A stretch of DNA of 64,000 nt from an uncultured Aquimarina sp. (GTDB lineage: Bacteria > Bacteroidota > Bacteroidia > Flavobacteriales > Flavobacteriaceae). The position numbers were made by a program, and so were the translations under genes. The DNA lies in assembly GCA_947498775.1 (NCBI GenBank), contig CANMLL010000010.1, forward strand, positions 1 to 64,000, written 5' to 3'. This document shows, piece after piece, positions 1 to 7,415 of the stretch; position 1 is the stretch's first letter, and every line of letters starts with the position of its first letter. The notes under the pieces were generated by a model that was not told where the DNA came from, did not search any database, and saw only the letters and a list, made by a program, of their open reading frames with translations.

Positions 1-81
1 TTCTTCGTTTCATAATACAGTAAATTTAATCAATTTTTGAACTTAAATTACTGCCCTAATTGAGGGGGGAATTATAAAGAC

Positions 82-183
82 ATGGGTAACCCAAAAACTA
101 AGATAACTACAACAGATTTTTTAAAGAGTCTGGTTCGAGATCCTGAGGAATATAAAATGCTCAAAGATCAAGGTGTTCTTTAG
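82..183 (+). CDS. Small ORF, 33 aa, unrecognised
   Basis: A short open frame starting with ATG and ending with TAG. The peptide is charged (ends in KDQGVL) with no signal peptide and no membrane segment. It lies 290 bases before the Cys-rich peptide gene in the same direction. The 288 bases between them contain many stops and nothing I recognise. It may be a real small gene or the remnant of a larger one; the call rests only on the open frame and reasonable composition. Confidence 0.2.
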   Translation: MGNPKTKITTTDFLKSLVRDPEEYKMLKDQGVL

Positions 184-471
184 AAGGATATTAAATTATA
201 AAAGTTCAATAAAAAGATGAAGTTACACGAATGTAATCTCAATATAAGATATGATTTTCTTGAAGAAATTTGGAATAAACTAGATATAATGTATTTTAAA
301 ATGCCTGGTTGACTAGGATTTGGTAAGGATAGCTAGGAAAAAGATAGCATACCTTATTAGTTTGGATACAATGACGAATGGCAGACACCTTAAGCGAAAC
401 ATTTAACGTCTTAAAAACAAAATAAAATCGTAAATTAAGAGCAGTTAATATCAACTTAAATCTTTATTATC

Positions 472-687
472 ATGTTAAAAAACATTTTGCTCTTAGACAA
501 GGTTAGGAAGTTAACAACAAATGAACAGAGTTCATTAACTGGAGAGGGTTGTATAATAGGTACGGTTTCTTGCATAAATACAGGAAACCTATGCTGTATA
601 ACCATATGTATTGCTCCAAATGAAACCGAAACATGTTGTCATTCTGGTAGATGTAGCCAAGATGGAAGATCTTGTGTATCTAGCTAA
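472..687 (+). CDS. Cys-rich secreted peptide precursor with Bacteroidetes GG-type leader (putative bacteriocin/RiPP)
   Basis: The protein is 71 aa. Its N-terminus (MLKNILLLDKVRKLTTNEQ) matches the pattern of Flavobacterial peptide leaders of the form MLKxILxLxxVxxLxKxEQ followed by a double-glycine-like cleavage motif; here the motif is Gly-Glu-Gly at about residues 24-26. The core of about 45 residues holds nine cysteines (27, 34, 41, 42, 46, 55, 56, 61, 68 approximately) and no charged hydrophobic stretch, which suggests several disulfides or thioether modification. Leaders of this type are normally removed by a C39-peptidase ABC transporter; no such transporter or modification enzyme lies in the window. 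A terminator follows at once, so the gene is a single transcription unit. Function is inferred from the leader and Cys pattern only. Confidence 0.6.
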   Translation: MLKNILLLDKVRKLTTNEQSSLTGEGCIIGTVSCINTGNLCCITICIAPNETETCCHSGRCSQDGRSCVSS

Positions 688-719
688 TTGTATAAATTTG
701 AAATCACAAGATGACTTGA

Positions 720-744
720 CTCCAGAGAATTCTCTGGAGTTTTT
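720..744 (+). terminator. Intrinsic terminator after the Cys-rich peptide gene
   Basis: A perfect 20-base palindrome (CTCCAGAGAATTCTCTGGAG) followed by five T. It starts 33 bases after the stop codon of the Cys-rich peptide gene and closes a one-gene transcript. Confidence 0.8.
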
Positions 745-996
745 CGGAAATAATCATCCAATAAAGAACAAACATTTAAAACCATATTAAATCAATTTCT
801 ACGAACTCCTAAAATCTTAAGAACTGAATAGTTATAAGAATTTTGCGGTTTTGTTACTAATTATAGTAGCTTTTAGAGTAAGAAAATAATGATTGAAAAC
901 AAATAAAACATTGAAATCTGCTCGCATAAATCGATTGGTTTAAGTTTACTTGCCTTTCCCTGTTTCAAATATTTAACATTAAAGTTCAAATAAACG

Positions 997-1263
997 ATGA
1001 ACAATCTATATGGCATGATATCGAATGATATATCTAAAAAAAATCTAGAAGATAAGTTTAAGAAAATGGGTTGGAAGATAAGAAAAAGTGGATTTGATGA
1101 ATATGAAATCAATGGAGAAAAAGAAATATTATTAAATGGTGAAGTATTAGTAGATCGGTTTGAAGATTTGGAAAAGGAACTCTTGAATTTGAAACTTAGT
1201 TATAAATTGGCGATTTACGATAACGATAATCAATTAATCAAAACAGTTTCTAGTCCGAATTAA
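997..1263 (+). CDS. Hypothetical protein, 88 aa
   Basis: A charged, Lys/Glu/Asp-rich protein without signal peptide or membrane segment. The C-terminal half (about residues 50-75) has the heptad-like pattern of a short coiled coil. I do not recognise the family. Its composition is that of a soluble protein, while the overlapping minus-strand frame at 873-1112 is a low-complexity hydrophobic shadow, which supports this strand. It stands alone between the Cys-rich peptide gene and the minus-strand Gly-rich peptide gene. Confidence 0.5.
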   Translation: MNNLYGMISNDISKKNLEDKFKKMGWKIRKSGFDEYEINGEKEILLNGEVLVDRFEDLEKELLNLKLSYKLAIYDNDNQLIKTVSSPN

Positions 1264-1346
1264 CCAACCTTTAAGTGGAAATACAATAAGGCCTCGTGGG
1301 TGGTACAGTAGCCATGAAGCCCTTGAATCCTGTGTAAACTTGTTGA

Positions 1347-1520
1347 CTAGCCCCCAATTCCTCCAGGTCCTCCAGATCCGCCACCTATGCCAGGGTGCCG
1401 GGCATAAGTGACAACATCGTCTTTTTCCAGATCAGATAGGGCTGTTGTTGTATTATTGCCCCCTTTAATAAGTCGCAGTTGATTGTTGTCCAGTGCCTTT
1501 ATTGCCTTAGTGTTCTTCAT
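1347..1520 (-). CDS. Double-glycine-leader peptide precursor with Gly-rich core (putative RiPP)
   Basis: A 57-aa peptide. The leader (about residues 1-21) is short and basic with the pattern KxLDNNQLxxIKGG, which is the form of Bacteroidetes double-glycine leaders used for exported or modified natural-product peptides. The segment after GG is 36 residues: a Thr/Asn stretch, an acidic stretch (residues 30-36), then a C-terminus made almost only of Gly with Ser, Pro and Ile (last 14 residues from PGIGGG onward). There is no Cys, so lanthionine chemistry is unlikely. The region is clearly more GC-rich than its surroundings. The start lies inside the 5' part of a longer plus-strand frame (1479-1814), whose true gene begins later at 1629, so the two genes are divergent. 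No modification or export gene is visible nearby. Confidence 0.6.
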   Translation of the reverse strand: MKNTKAIKALDNNQLRLIKGGNNTTTALSDLEKDDVVTYARHPGIGGGSGGPGGIGG

Positions 1521-1628
1521 AACGTACTAGGTATTAGTTATATCCTTCATGAAATATATAAAAAATTATCTTTTGGAAAAAGAAATGCTATCTATCTTAA
1601 GAGATTTTTAAGAAAGTTTAATAAACCG

Positions 1629-1814
1629 ATGGAAAAAGATTATACAACTTTTCATGTAATAGAAGCAGATTCTATAATTAATTTAGAAAGCCTAGTGTCA
1701 CAAAATTTGAATCATGGTTATAAGATTTCAGGAAATATGGTTATAAGACCTCTAACAAGTGGGGAAAAAGGATTTATCTATTGTCAGCCTATGACAAGGA
1801 CAACAAAAGTCTAA
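1629..1814 (+). CDS. DUF1737 domain protein
   Basis: A 61-aa protein. The fold is recognisable from the order: a beta strand ending in VIEADSI, a helix (LESLVSQNL), then NHGYKISGN, then a strand ending in YCQPMTR. This is the DUF1737 pattern, in which a variable-parameter loop follows a helix and the motif GYxxxGG and the domain ends in YxQAM. The frame is open upstream to 1479, but the upstream 50 codons overlap the divergent peptide gene and do not look like this family, so the ATG at 1629 is chosen. Function of DUF1737 is unknown. It is followed after three bases by the membrane protein gene, suggesting co-transcription. Confidence 0.7.
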   Translation: MEKDYTTFHVIEADSIINLESLVSQNLNHGYKISGNMVIRPLTSGEKGFIYCQPMTRTTKV

Positions 1815-1817
1815 ATA

Positions 1818-2267
1818 ATGTCAAAGATTTTAAAAAAACCTTTTATTCTATTTTGGATAATTATTCCTTTGATTATTATTTTAGGACATTCCAAAAAGGA
1901 CCATACTTTAGATTTTAATGTGCACGATACATATTATGTAGTTTCACAATATCATGTTTCAATAATATTTTCTAAGTTTTTAGGGATAATAGGACTATTA
2001 TATTTTATATTGATAAGGCTTAAATGTAATCTATCTAATACCCTAAACTTAATTCATTGGTTTTGTACATTCGTCGGAATTACTTTTTTACTAGATGTCT
2101 TTAGTTTTTTTAATCTAAACTTTTTTATTGAAGAAAGATATTATACAAATACCAATATCCCTAATGTAACCATTTTCTATTACCTTTTGCTCATGTTATT
2201 AGGTCAAGTAATTTTTGTGATTAATATGGTAAGAGGTTTTTTGAGAAGAAGAAAAGCTCTACATTAA
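1818..2267 (+). CDS. Small membrane protein with cytochrome-oxidase-subunit-I-like motif
   Basis: A 149-aa protein with four predicted membrane helices (about residues 9-22, 47-67, 80-100, 118-138). Between helix 1 and 2 it has FNVHDTYYVVSQYHVS, which closely resembles the helix X motif of haem-copper oxidase subunit I (HDTYFVVAHFHY), where the histidines bind haem. The rest of subunit I is missing: the protein is about a quarter of the normal length. It follows the DUF1737 gene by three bases. Small stand-alone proteins with this motif occur in Bacteroidetes, so it may be a defined family rather than a fragment. A haem-binding role is inference from the motif only. Confidence 0.6.
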   Translation: MSKILKKPFILFWIIIPLIIILGHSKKDHTLDFNVHDTYYVVSQYHVSIIFSKFLGIIGLLYFILIRLKCNLSNTLNLIHWFCTFVGITFLLDVFSFFNLNFFIEERYYTNTNIPNVTIFYYLLLMLLGQVIFVINMVRGFLRRRKALH

Positions 2268-2371
2268 ATTGTCTACTTAAATCAATAAAAGAAATTTATA
2301 ACTATTTCCGTAAAAGTTATATTCATTATTTGTGTAACCAAATAAGCTTGTTTTGATATGTATTAAACCAT

Positions 2372-2393
2372 AAAAAGTGGGCAAAAAGTGGGC
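2372..2393. repeat. Tandem 11-bp repeat near the tRNA
   Basis: Two exact copies of AAAAAGTGGGC in a row. Together with the tRNA just beyond, this is the kind of sequence found at the end of islands integrated at a tRNA gene, but no integrase gene is present here. Confidence 0.5.
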
Positions 2394-2401
2394 AAAACTG
2401 T

Positions 2402-2444
2402 TAAAAACAAAAAGAGCTACGAAATTTTATTATCGTAACTCTTT
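2402..2444 (-). terminator. Terminator downstream of the tRNA
   Basis: A 12-base stem (AAAGAGCTACGA at 2411-2422 against TCGTAACTCTTT at 2433-2444, one mismatch). Read on the minus strand, it is followed by TTTTTGTTTTT. It ends 12 bases after the tRNA 3' end. Confidence 0.65.
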
Positions 2445-2455
2445 GATTATTAAGG

Positions 2456-2529
2456 TGGTCCCACTTGGGCTCGAACCAAGGACCCCCTGATTATGAGTCA
2501 GGTGCTCTAACCAGCTGAGCTATGGGACC
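2456..2529 (-). tRNA. tRNA with CAT anticodon (elongator Met or Ile2)
   Basis: A 74-base cloverleaf on the minus strand: acceptor stem GGTCCCA paired with TGGGACC, D-arm GCTC..., anticodon stem CCTGA/TCAGG with loop CTCATAA (anticodon CAT), T-arm CTTGG-TTCGAGC-CCAAG, discriminator A. The last base of CCA is not encoded (CCT follows). The acceptor stem is fully paired with G1-C72, so it is not an initiator tRNA. Whether it reads AUG or, after lysidine modification, AUA cannot be decided here. Confidence 0.95.
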
Positions 2530-2621
2530 CGAAACGGACGGCAAATTTAAGGATTTGACCAATACACGCCAAAAAAATCTTTCTTTTTTTGATAAAACTT
2601 TAAAGTACTCCAGAATTCACC

Positions 2622-3062
2622 TTAAAGCTCCCTCCCTTTTGAAGAAGGTTGGCCAGGGGCTTCCTGGCAAAGCTCTATCAACACTCCATTAGTGCTTTTA
2701 GGATGTAAAAAAGCAACTAGCTTATTATCGGCACCAGATTTGGGAGTCTTATTAATGATTTGAAACCCTTCTTTCTCCAATCGATCCAACTCTTTTTCGA
2801 TATCATCTACATCAAAAGCGATATGATGAATCCCTTCTCCTTTTTTGGCAATAAACTTACCAATAGGCCCATCTTCCCGAGTGCTGGCCAAAAGCTCAAT
2901 TTTACTTTCACCAACTTTAAAAAAAGAAGTGATTACTGCTTCACTCTCTACAGCTTCTTGTTTATAAGGTGCAACCCCCAAAAGCTGTTCATATAATGTA
3001 TTTGCAGCATCGATATCTTTTACGGCAATACCCAGATGTTCTATTTTATTGATATGACTCAT
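2622..3062 (-). CDS. mce: Methylmalonyl-CoA epimerase
   Basis: A 146-aa member of the vicinal oxygen chelate fold. It interconverts (R)- and (S)-methylmalonyl-CoA in the propionyl-CoA / succinyl-CoA route in the cytoplasm. The sequence shows the two betaalphabetabetabeta modules: HLGIAVKD near residue 9 (metal-ligand His) and GIHHIAFDVDD near residue 77 (second metal His), and the C-terminal strand with LIELCQ (metal-ligand Glu near 130). Length and motifs are normal for the family. It is a single gene, transcribed away from rbfA. Its last few codons add a Pro/Ser/Lys tail (GQPSSKGREL). Confidence 0.93.
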   Translation of the reverse strand: MSHINKIEHLGIAVKDIDAANTLYEQLLGVAPYKQEAVESEAVITSFFKVGESKIELLASTREDGPIGKFIAKKGEGIHHIAFDVDDIEKELDRLEKEGFQIINKTPKSGADNKLVAFLHPKSTNGVLIELCQEAPGQPSSKGREL

Positions 3063-3268
3063 TTTTTACTATTTAATATAAATAATTCTCCGATGGCTCT
3101 GTCTCGAGGATGGTTAGTTTCAAGAAATTTTTTATTTACCGAGAGTAAAAATACAATAATACCGCATCTAAAAAATATATTAACCACCACAGAATGTATA
3201 AAAACAACATCTTTGTATAAAAGTAAAGGTAGAAAGTCTATATTCTTGCTTCTAAAAGCGAGGCGTTC

Positions 3269-3300
3269 TTGTCTCTTAAGAAGATTAATATGTATTTTTG
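3269..3300 (+). promoter_or_regulatory. Putative sigma-A promoter of rbfA
   Basis: TTG at 3269-3271 and TATTTTTG at 3293-3300 fit the Bacteroidetes -33/-7 pattern (TTG, about 20 bases, TAnnTTTG). The ATG of rbfA begins only five bases after the -7 box, so the transcript should be leaderless or nearly so. This supports the rbfA start at 3306 rather than the longer open frame from 3036. Confidence 0.6.
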
Positions 3301-3305
3301 CACTT

Positions 3306-3698
3306 ATGGAAACAAACAGACAGAAAAAAATTGCCGGAGTATTGCAGCGAGACGTAGCCGATGTGATACAACATGCATTGCGTGAAGCTGGAGTACAGGG
3401 GATTTTGGTTTCCGTTACCAAAGTAAGTGTGACCACAGACCTCTCAATAGCAAAAGTGTATATGAGTGTTTTTCCACATCAGGAAGGAGAGAAGGTATTA
3501 AAAGAGGTAAATGCTGTAAAATCGCAAATCAAGCATCAGGTTGCACAACGCACAAAAAATCAGCTACGGCGCATGCCAGAGCTGTCATATTTTATAGACG
3601 ATTCTCTAGAGTATATTTCGAATATCGAAAAAGCAGTAAAAGGAGAAGAAAATCCAATTCAAAACCCAGAACTTCTTGAAAAACGTAAAAAGAAGTAA
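3306..3698 (+). CDS. rbfA: Ribosome-binding factor A
   Basis: A 130-aa KH-like protein that helps mature the 5' end of 16S rRNA in the 30S subunit. It begins METNRQKKIAGVLQRDVADV, as usual for RbfA, and contains VSVTKVSVTTDLSIAKVYMSVFP (residues about 40-60) and the conserved C-terminal part with RRMPELSYFIDDSLEY (about 85-101). The frame is open 90 codons further upstream, but that extension is not homologous to RbfA and covers the promoter, so the ATG at 3306 is chosen. The permease gene follows after 144 bases. Confidence 0.95.
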   Translation: METNRQKKIAGVLQRDVADVIQHALREAGVQGILVSVTKVSVTTDLSIAKVYMSVFPHQEGEKVLKEVNAVKSQIKHQVAQRTKNQLRRMPELSYFIDDSLEYISNIEKAVKGEENPIQNPELLEKRKKK

Positions 3699-3842
3699 AT
3701 AATAAGAAAACGATCAAATAGGATAGATAAAATAAAAAAGACTTCTGATGAGATCATAAATTTAGTATTTCCTTTTCTCTTTATTCTCTTATCTTTATTC
3801 CGAAAATTGGTTTTATTCTGATTTATTAACCTTTAAGAAAAT

Positions 3843-5045
3843 TTGAACTTCTCATATTACATCGCCAAGCGGTATTTATTTTCTCCGGGTAGCAGCAATG
3901 CTATCAATATCATTACAGGTATTGCCGCTGCAGGGGTGGTTATTGGGGCGATGTCACTTTTTCTGGTGCTTACAGGATTTGCAGGTCTTAAAGATTTTAG
4001 CCTTCAGTTTTCGACCTTTTTTGATCCCGATCTTAAGATTTTTCCGTCAAGCGGAAAAACCTTTGCCTTTGATGATGTTAAAAAAGAAAAACTTAATCAA
4101 CTTCAAGAGGTAGCTCATTATTCTGAAATTGTTGAAGACCATGTATTTCTCGAATTTCGCGATAAGCAAAAGACTGCTTTTATAAAGGGTGTTGATGCCA
4201 ATTATAACAAAGTCATCCAAACCGATAGCATTGTGGTTTATGGGAACTGGTTAACAGATAATGATTTTCAGGTCGTTGCGGGCAATGGTATTAGCCGTGA
4301 ACTTAGTATGGGGGTAGAACAAACCTATACCAATCTACTTAGCATCTATGTGCCAAAACCGGGAAAAGGGATTCCTAATGATATAACCAAGGCTTTTAGA
4401 TCACAAAAAGTAGTCAATACTGGCATATATAGCGTAAACGAAGAATTAGATGAAAAATATATTTTTGCTACTACAAGCTTAGCACGTATACTGCTCGATA
4501 TACCAGAAAATGAAGTTACTCATATAGAACTTAAATTAACGCCTAATGTAAATGAAGAAGTTGTACTACAAAAATTGCATTCAATTTTTGGAGACGAGGT
4601 ACTCGTAAAGAACCGGTTTCAGCTTAATGACAAATTGTACAAGATGTTGAATACCGAAAACCTGGTATCCTACCTGGTGATAACCTTGATCGCAATTATC
4701 GCTTTATTTAATGTTGCAGGCGCCATCATAATGATGATCATAGACAAGAAGAATAATGCAAAAACGCTGTATAGTATCGGGGCCTCTTTACATAATATCA
4801 GAAAAATCTTTTTATTCCAAGGATCCCTTATGACAATTTTGGGAACCATATTAGGACTTGTACTAGGATTAGTGTTGATTATATTGCAGCAGCAATTTGG
4901 ATTATTAATGATTACACCATCTTTGCCATACCCAACCAGAATTACAACAATGAGTTTTATTATTGTGTTTTTAACAATCACTGTAATTGGATTTGTTGCT
5001 TCTCTATTGGCTTCCAGCAGGATTAATCAGAAATTAGTAGCTTAA
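3843..5045 (+). CDS. ABC transporter permease, FtsX/LolC-LolE type
   Basis: A 400-aa inner-membrane protein with the MacB/FtsX topology: one N-terminal helix (about 20-45), a large periplasmic domain (about 50-270), and three C-terminal helices (about 277-300, 325-350, 370-392). The N-terminus YYIAKRYLFSPGSSNAINII is the form seen in LolC/LolE-like permeases of Flavobacteria, which extract lipoproteins from the inner membrane; assignment to lipoprotein transport is from family only. The start codon is TTG: no ATG or GTG fits the conserved N-terminus. No ATPase gene is adjacent, which is normal for this family in Bacteroidetes. Confidence 0.85.
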   Translation: MNFSYYIAKRYLFSPGSSNAINIITGIAAAGVVIGAMSLFLVLTGFAGLKDFSLQFSTFFDPDLKIFPSSGKTFAFDDVKKEKLNQLQEVAHYSEIVEDHVFLEFRDKQKTAFIKGVDANYNKVIQTDSIVVYGNWLTDNDFQVVAGNGISRELSMGVEQTYTNLLSIYVPKPGKGIPNDITKAFRSQKVVNTGIYSVNEELDEKYIFATTSLARILLDIPENEVTHIELKLTPNVNEEVVLQKLHSIFGDEVLVKNRFQLNDKLYKMLNTENLVSYLVITLIAIIALFNVAGAIIMMIIDKKNNAKTLYSIGASLHNIRKIFLFQGSLMTILGTILGLVLGLVLIILQQQFGLLMITPSLPYPTRITTMSFIIVFLTITVIGFVASLLASSRINQKLVA

Positions 5046-5062
5046 ATGGTATTCGTATTTGG

Positions 5063-5185
5063 GCGTTCGAGCGGGCTATACGTTGTATCTTTTTTATTTT
5101 TTTCCTTCGAGAGCACTTCGACAAGCTCAGCCTAAACCTCAGGCACAAAAAAAATAAAAAAGGATGTCACTACTATCCCTAACGC
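5063..5185 (-). repeat. Dispersed intergenic repeat, copy 1
   Basis: Read on the minus strand this stretch contains GCGTTAGGGATAG, ATCCTTTTTTATT, a GGCTGAGCTTGTCGAAG block and ATAGCCCGCTCGAACGC, and it matches the repeat at 7416-7541 nearly base for base over its length. It occupies most of the 370-base gap between the permease gene and the next gene; the remainder of that gap (5186-5416) is AT-rich and holds a 30-base stretch (5250-5280) that resembles 3107-3137 with about three differences, and no gene. Confidence 0.75.
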
Positions 5186-5416
5186 AAAAGCAGTACTCAA
5201 GATGAGTTCTAAGAGTGTAAGATATTTTTAAGTGGTTTATCTAAATAATTTTGAGGATCGTTGGTTACAAGAAATTTTTTATGCCCACCTTCTTTTTTGG
5301 AAATTCGTGTTAAATATATTCAAAAATTACTGTAACATTGTAAGCTACCCAAGTACATATTAGGTAATTAAACACTGATTTTACTATAAAATTAAGTACA
5401 GAAAACAAAGTTGAAT

Positions 5417-6055
5417 ATGAATTTAAGTAATAGTATCCCTAGAGATCTTAAAACGATTATAGACTCAGAAGAAGTAGATTTTTTGATAAAAAGTAAAAGA
5501 AATCATCCTAAAAAAAAATCAATAAGTATTTTGATGTTTTCTCTTTTTTGGCTTTCGATTACAAGTGTTTTTGTAGTTGGTTTTTTCGGACCATTATTTA
5601 AAAAAGAAGAAGTTCATTTTTCGTCAAACGGTAAAGCAACAGTGGCGAGTTTGGATAATTTAGAACCGTTATTAGTTCCGGGGATTGTTGTTGGTCTTTT
5701 TGTTTTAGTAGGAATGGCAACGTTGATTTGGGCAATAGTTATGTTTTTTCAAAAAGGCGGATATTTTGTAGGAACCCAAAGTAGATTAATAAAATACAGA
5801 AAAGGAAATATAGAAATAACAGATTGGGAGCAGTTTACGGGAAATATCAAAATAAAAAAGAAAAGAACCTATGGTAATCTCGAATTAGAATTAAGAACCG
5901 GAAAAATGAGAAACAGAAAGAACAGTTCAAAATATGTTCCCGATATTGTTTACATTACTCAAATCAATAATGTATTTGATATCGAAAAAAAGTGCAAGAT
6001 CAGAATTAAAGAGAACGATCCAACTCCAAGAATAAGCACAGAAAAAAAATGGTAA
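5417..6055 (+). CDS. Membrane protein with PH-like C-terminal domain, hypothetical
   Basis: A 212-aa protein from the ATG at 5417 (an in-frame TTG six bases earlier is possible). It has two membrane helices (about residues 37-57 and 87-112) separated by a short external loop. The C-terminal 100 residues contain YFVGTQSRLIKYRKGN followed by EITDWEQFTG, the look of a bacterial PH-like domain in which a strand pair is followed by a Trp. The tail is strongly basic (KIKKKRTYG, GKMRNRKN). I do not recognise a characterised homologue. It is a single gene between a repeat and the convergent dusB. Confidence 0.6.
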   Translation: MNLSNSIPRDLKTIIDSEEVDFLIKSKRNHPKKKSISILMFSLFWLSITSVFVVGFFGPLFKKEEVHFSSNGKATVASLDNLEPLLVPGIVVGLFVLVGMATLIWAIVMFFQKGGYFVGTQSRLIKYRKGNIEITDWEQFTGNIKIKKKRTYGNLELELRTGKMRNRKNSSKYVPDIVYITQINNVFDIEKKCKIRIKENDPTPRISTEKKW

Positions 6056-6230
6056 TTTTACATTAGAATTGGTAGTATCCAAGCAGTTTCTGTTTTTTCA
6101 TCTCGAGTAGTCGCACCAGGAAATGGGCTAATACAAAACTTGCTAAAAAGCTAGTCCTGATACAGATCGGTGAACATTTTTATAACGAATTCAAAACATT
6201 TCAATAACAAAGAAGTAAGACAAGAAAAGT

Positions 6231-7223
6231 CTAAGCAAACTCAAATCCCGAGAATTTCTCCTGGATTTCATCAAAAGCAGCAAACACATCTATAGCATCA
6301 TCGCTAGTTACCATCTTCATTCGGTATTCTTTAAAATGAGGAATGCCTTTAAAGTAATTTGTATAATGTCTTCGGGTTTCAAAAACGCCTAGTTTTTCAC
6401 CTTTCCAGTCGATTGCCATTTGTAAATGTCTGCGTGCTGCGATTACACGTTCTTCGATAGTTGGCGGGGGTAAATGCTCGCCTGTTTCAAAATAGTGTTT
6501 AACTTCTTTAAAAAACCAGGGATATCCGATACTGGCACGACCAATCATAGCACCATCTAATCCATATTGATCACGCATCTCCATAGCGCGTTCAGGAGTA
6601 TCTACATCCCCATTACCAAATACAGGAATGTGCATTCGCGGATTATTTTTTACTTCGGCAATGGGTTTCCAATCGGCATTACCCTTATACATCTGTGCCC
6701 GGGTACGCCCATGAATAGAAATGGCTTTGCACCCTACATCTTGTAGCCGCTCTGCGACCTCTACAATCTTAATAGAATCGTGATCCCAGCCCAATCGGGT
6801 TTTTACCGTAACCGGCAATTTGGTGTGTTCTACCATGGCTTTGGTTAGCGATACCATAAGATCAATATCTTTAAGAATTCCGGCACCAGCTCCTTTGCTC
6901 ACCACTTTTTTTACCGGGCATCCAAAATTGATATCGATAATATCTGGACCCGAAGCCTCGACGATTTCGACTGATTTAAGCATCGAATCGAGATTGGCTC
7001 CAAAAATCTGGATTCCCACCGGGCGTTCTTTCTCATAGATATCCAGTTTCATCACACTCTTGGCGGCATCACGAATCAGTCCTTCGCTAGAAATAAACTC
7101 GGTATACACCACATCGGCTCCTTGTTCTTTGCACAACGCTCTAAAGGGTGGATCGCTCACATCCTCCATGGGTGCAAGTAACAACGGAAATTCTCCTACA
7201 TCTATGTCTCCAATTTTTGCCAC
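6231..7223 (-). CDS. dusB: tRNA-dihydrouridine synthase B
   Basis: A 330-aa flavoenzyme that reduces uridine to dihydrouridine in the D-loop of tRNA, using FMN and NADPH. A TIM-barrel begins FPLLLAPMEDVSD (FMN phosphate loop), followed by NFGCPVKKVVSKGAGAG with the catalytic Cys near residue 100, VKTRLGWD, HGRTRAQMYKG, FGNGDVDTPE and GRASIGYPWFF, then a small helical C-terminal domain. All family motifs are intact and length is normal. The gene stands alone; the 330 bases beyond its start lead to lepA on the other strand and contain a dispersed repeat. Confidence 0.95.
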   Translation of the reverse strand: MAKIGDIDVGEFPLLLAPMEDVSDPPFRALCKEQGADVVYTEFISSEGLIRDAAKSVMKLDIYEKERPVGIQIFGANLDSMLKSVEIVEASGPDIIDINFGCPVKKVVSKGAGAGILKDIDLMVSLTKAMVEHTKLPVTVKTRLGWDHDSIKIVEVAERLQDVGCKAISIHGRTRAQMYKGNADWKPIAEVKNNPRMHIPVFGNGDVDTPERAMEMRDQYGLDGAMIGRASIGYPWFFKEVKHYFETGEHLPPPTIEERVIAARRHLQMAIDWKGEKLGVFETRRHYTNYFKGIPHFKEYRMKMVTSDDAIDVFAAFDEIQEKFSGFEFA

Positions 7224-7370
7224 AGCAATTGATATTTTTTGGCAAAAATACGAATTCTAATAGATTCGCTAAAGACCTTGAAGGTTTAAGAAACCTATGC
7301 GGTCCAATTTTTATAAATACTATAGATCTAAATAATAGAAAAGTAAGTATCTAAACCTTCTAAAATAAAT

Positions 7371-7378
7371 TATATTTG
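7371..7378 (+). promoter_or_regulatory. Possible -7 box upstream of lepA
   Basis: TATATTTG matches the Bacteroidetes -7 element. No clear TTG is found at the right distance upstream. If it is used, the lepA leader is about 170 bases and includes the dispersed repeat at 7416-7541. Confidence 0.35.
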
Positions 7379-7415
7379 CAAACTGAATGAATTTTGATGA
7401 ATACCGTCAAATTCA

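Noticed and set aside
873..1112. Minus-strand frame of 79 codons
   Set aside because: It overlaps the better plus-strand frame at 997-1263 and is a low-complexity hydrophobic shadow with no recognisable features.
1479..1628. N-terminal extension of the DUF1737 protein
   Set aside because: The DUF1737 domain begins at 1629; the upstream part overlaps the minus-strand peptide gene and does not match the family.
3036..3305. N-terminal extension of rbfA by 90 residues
   Set aside because: Not homologous to RbfA, overlaps the mce start region and covers a good promoter.
3059..3436. Minus-strand frame of 125 codons opposite rbfA
   Set aside because: It is opposite a well-supported rbfA gene and its promoter; composition (Ser/Phe/Leu/Arg-rich) is typical for antisense of coding sequence.
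6056..6230. Possible small gene between the PH-like protein gene and dusB
   Set aside because: No start/stop pair gives a credible peptide; the stretch is AT-rich with scattered stops on both strands.
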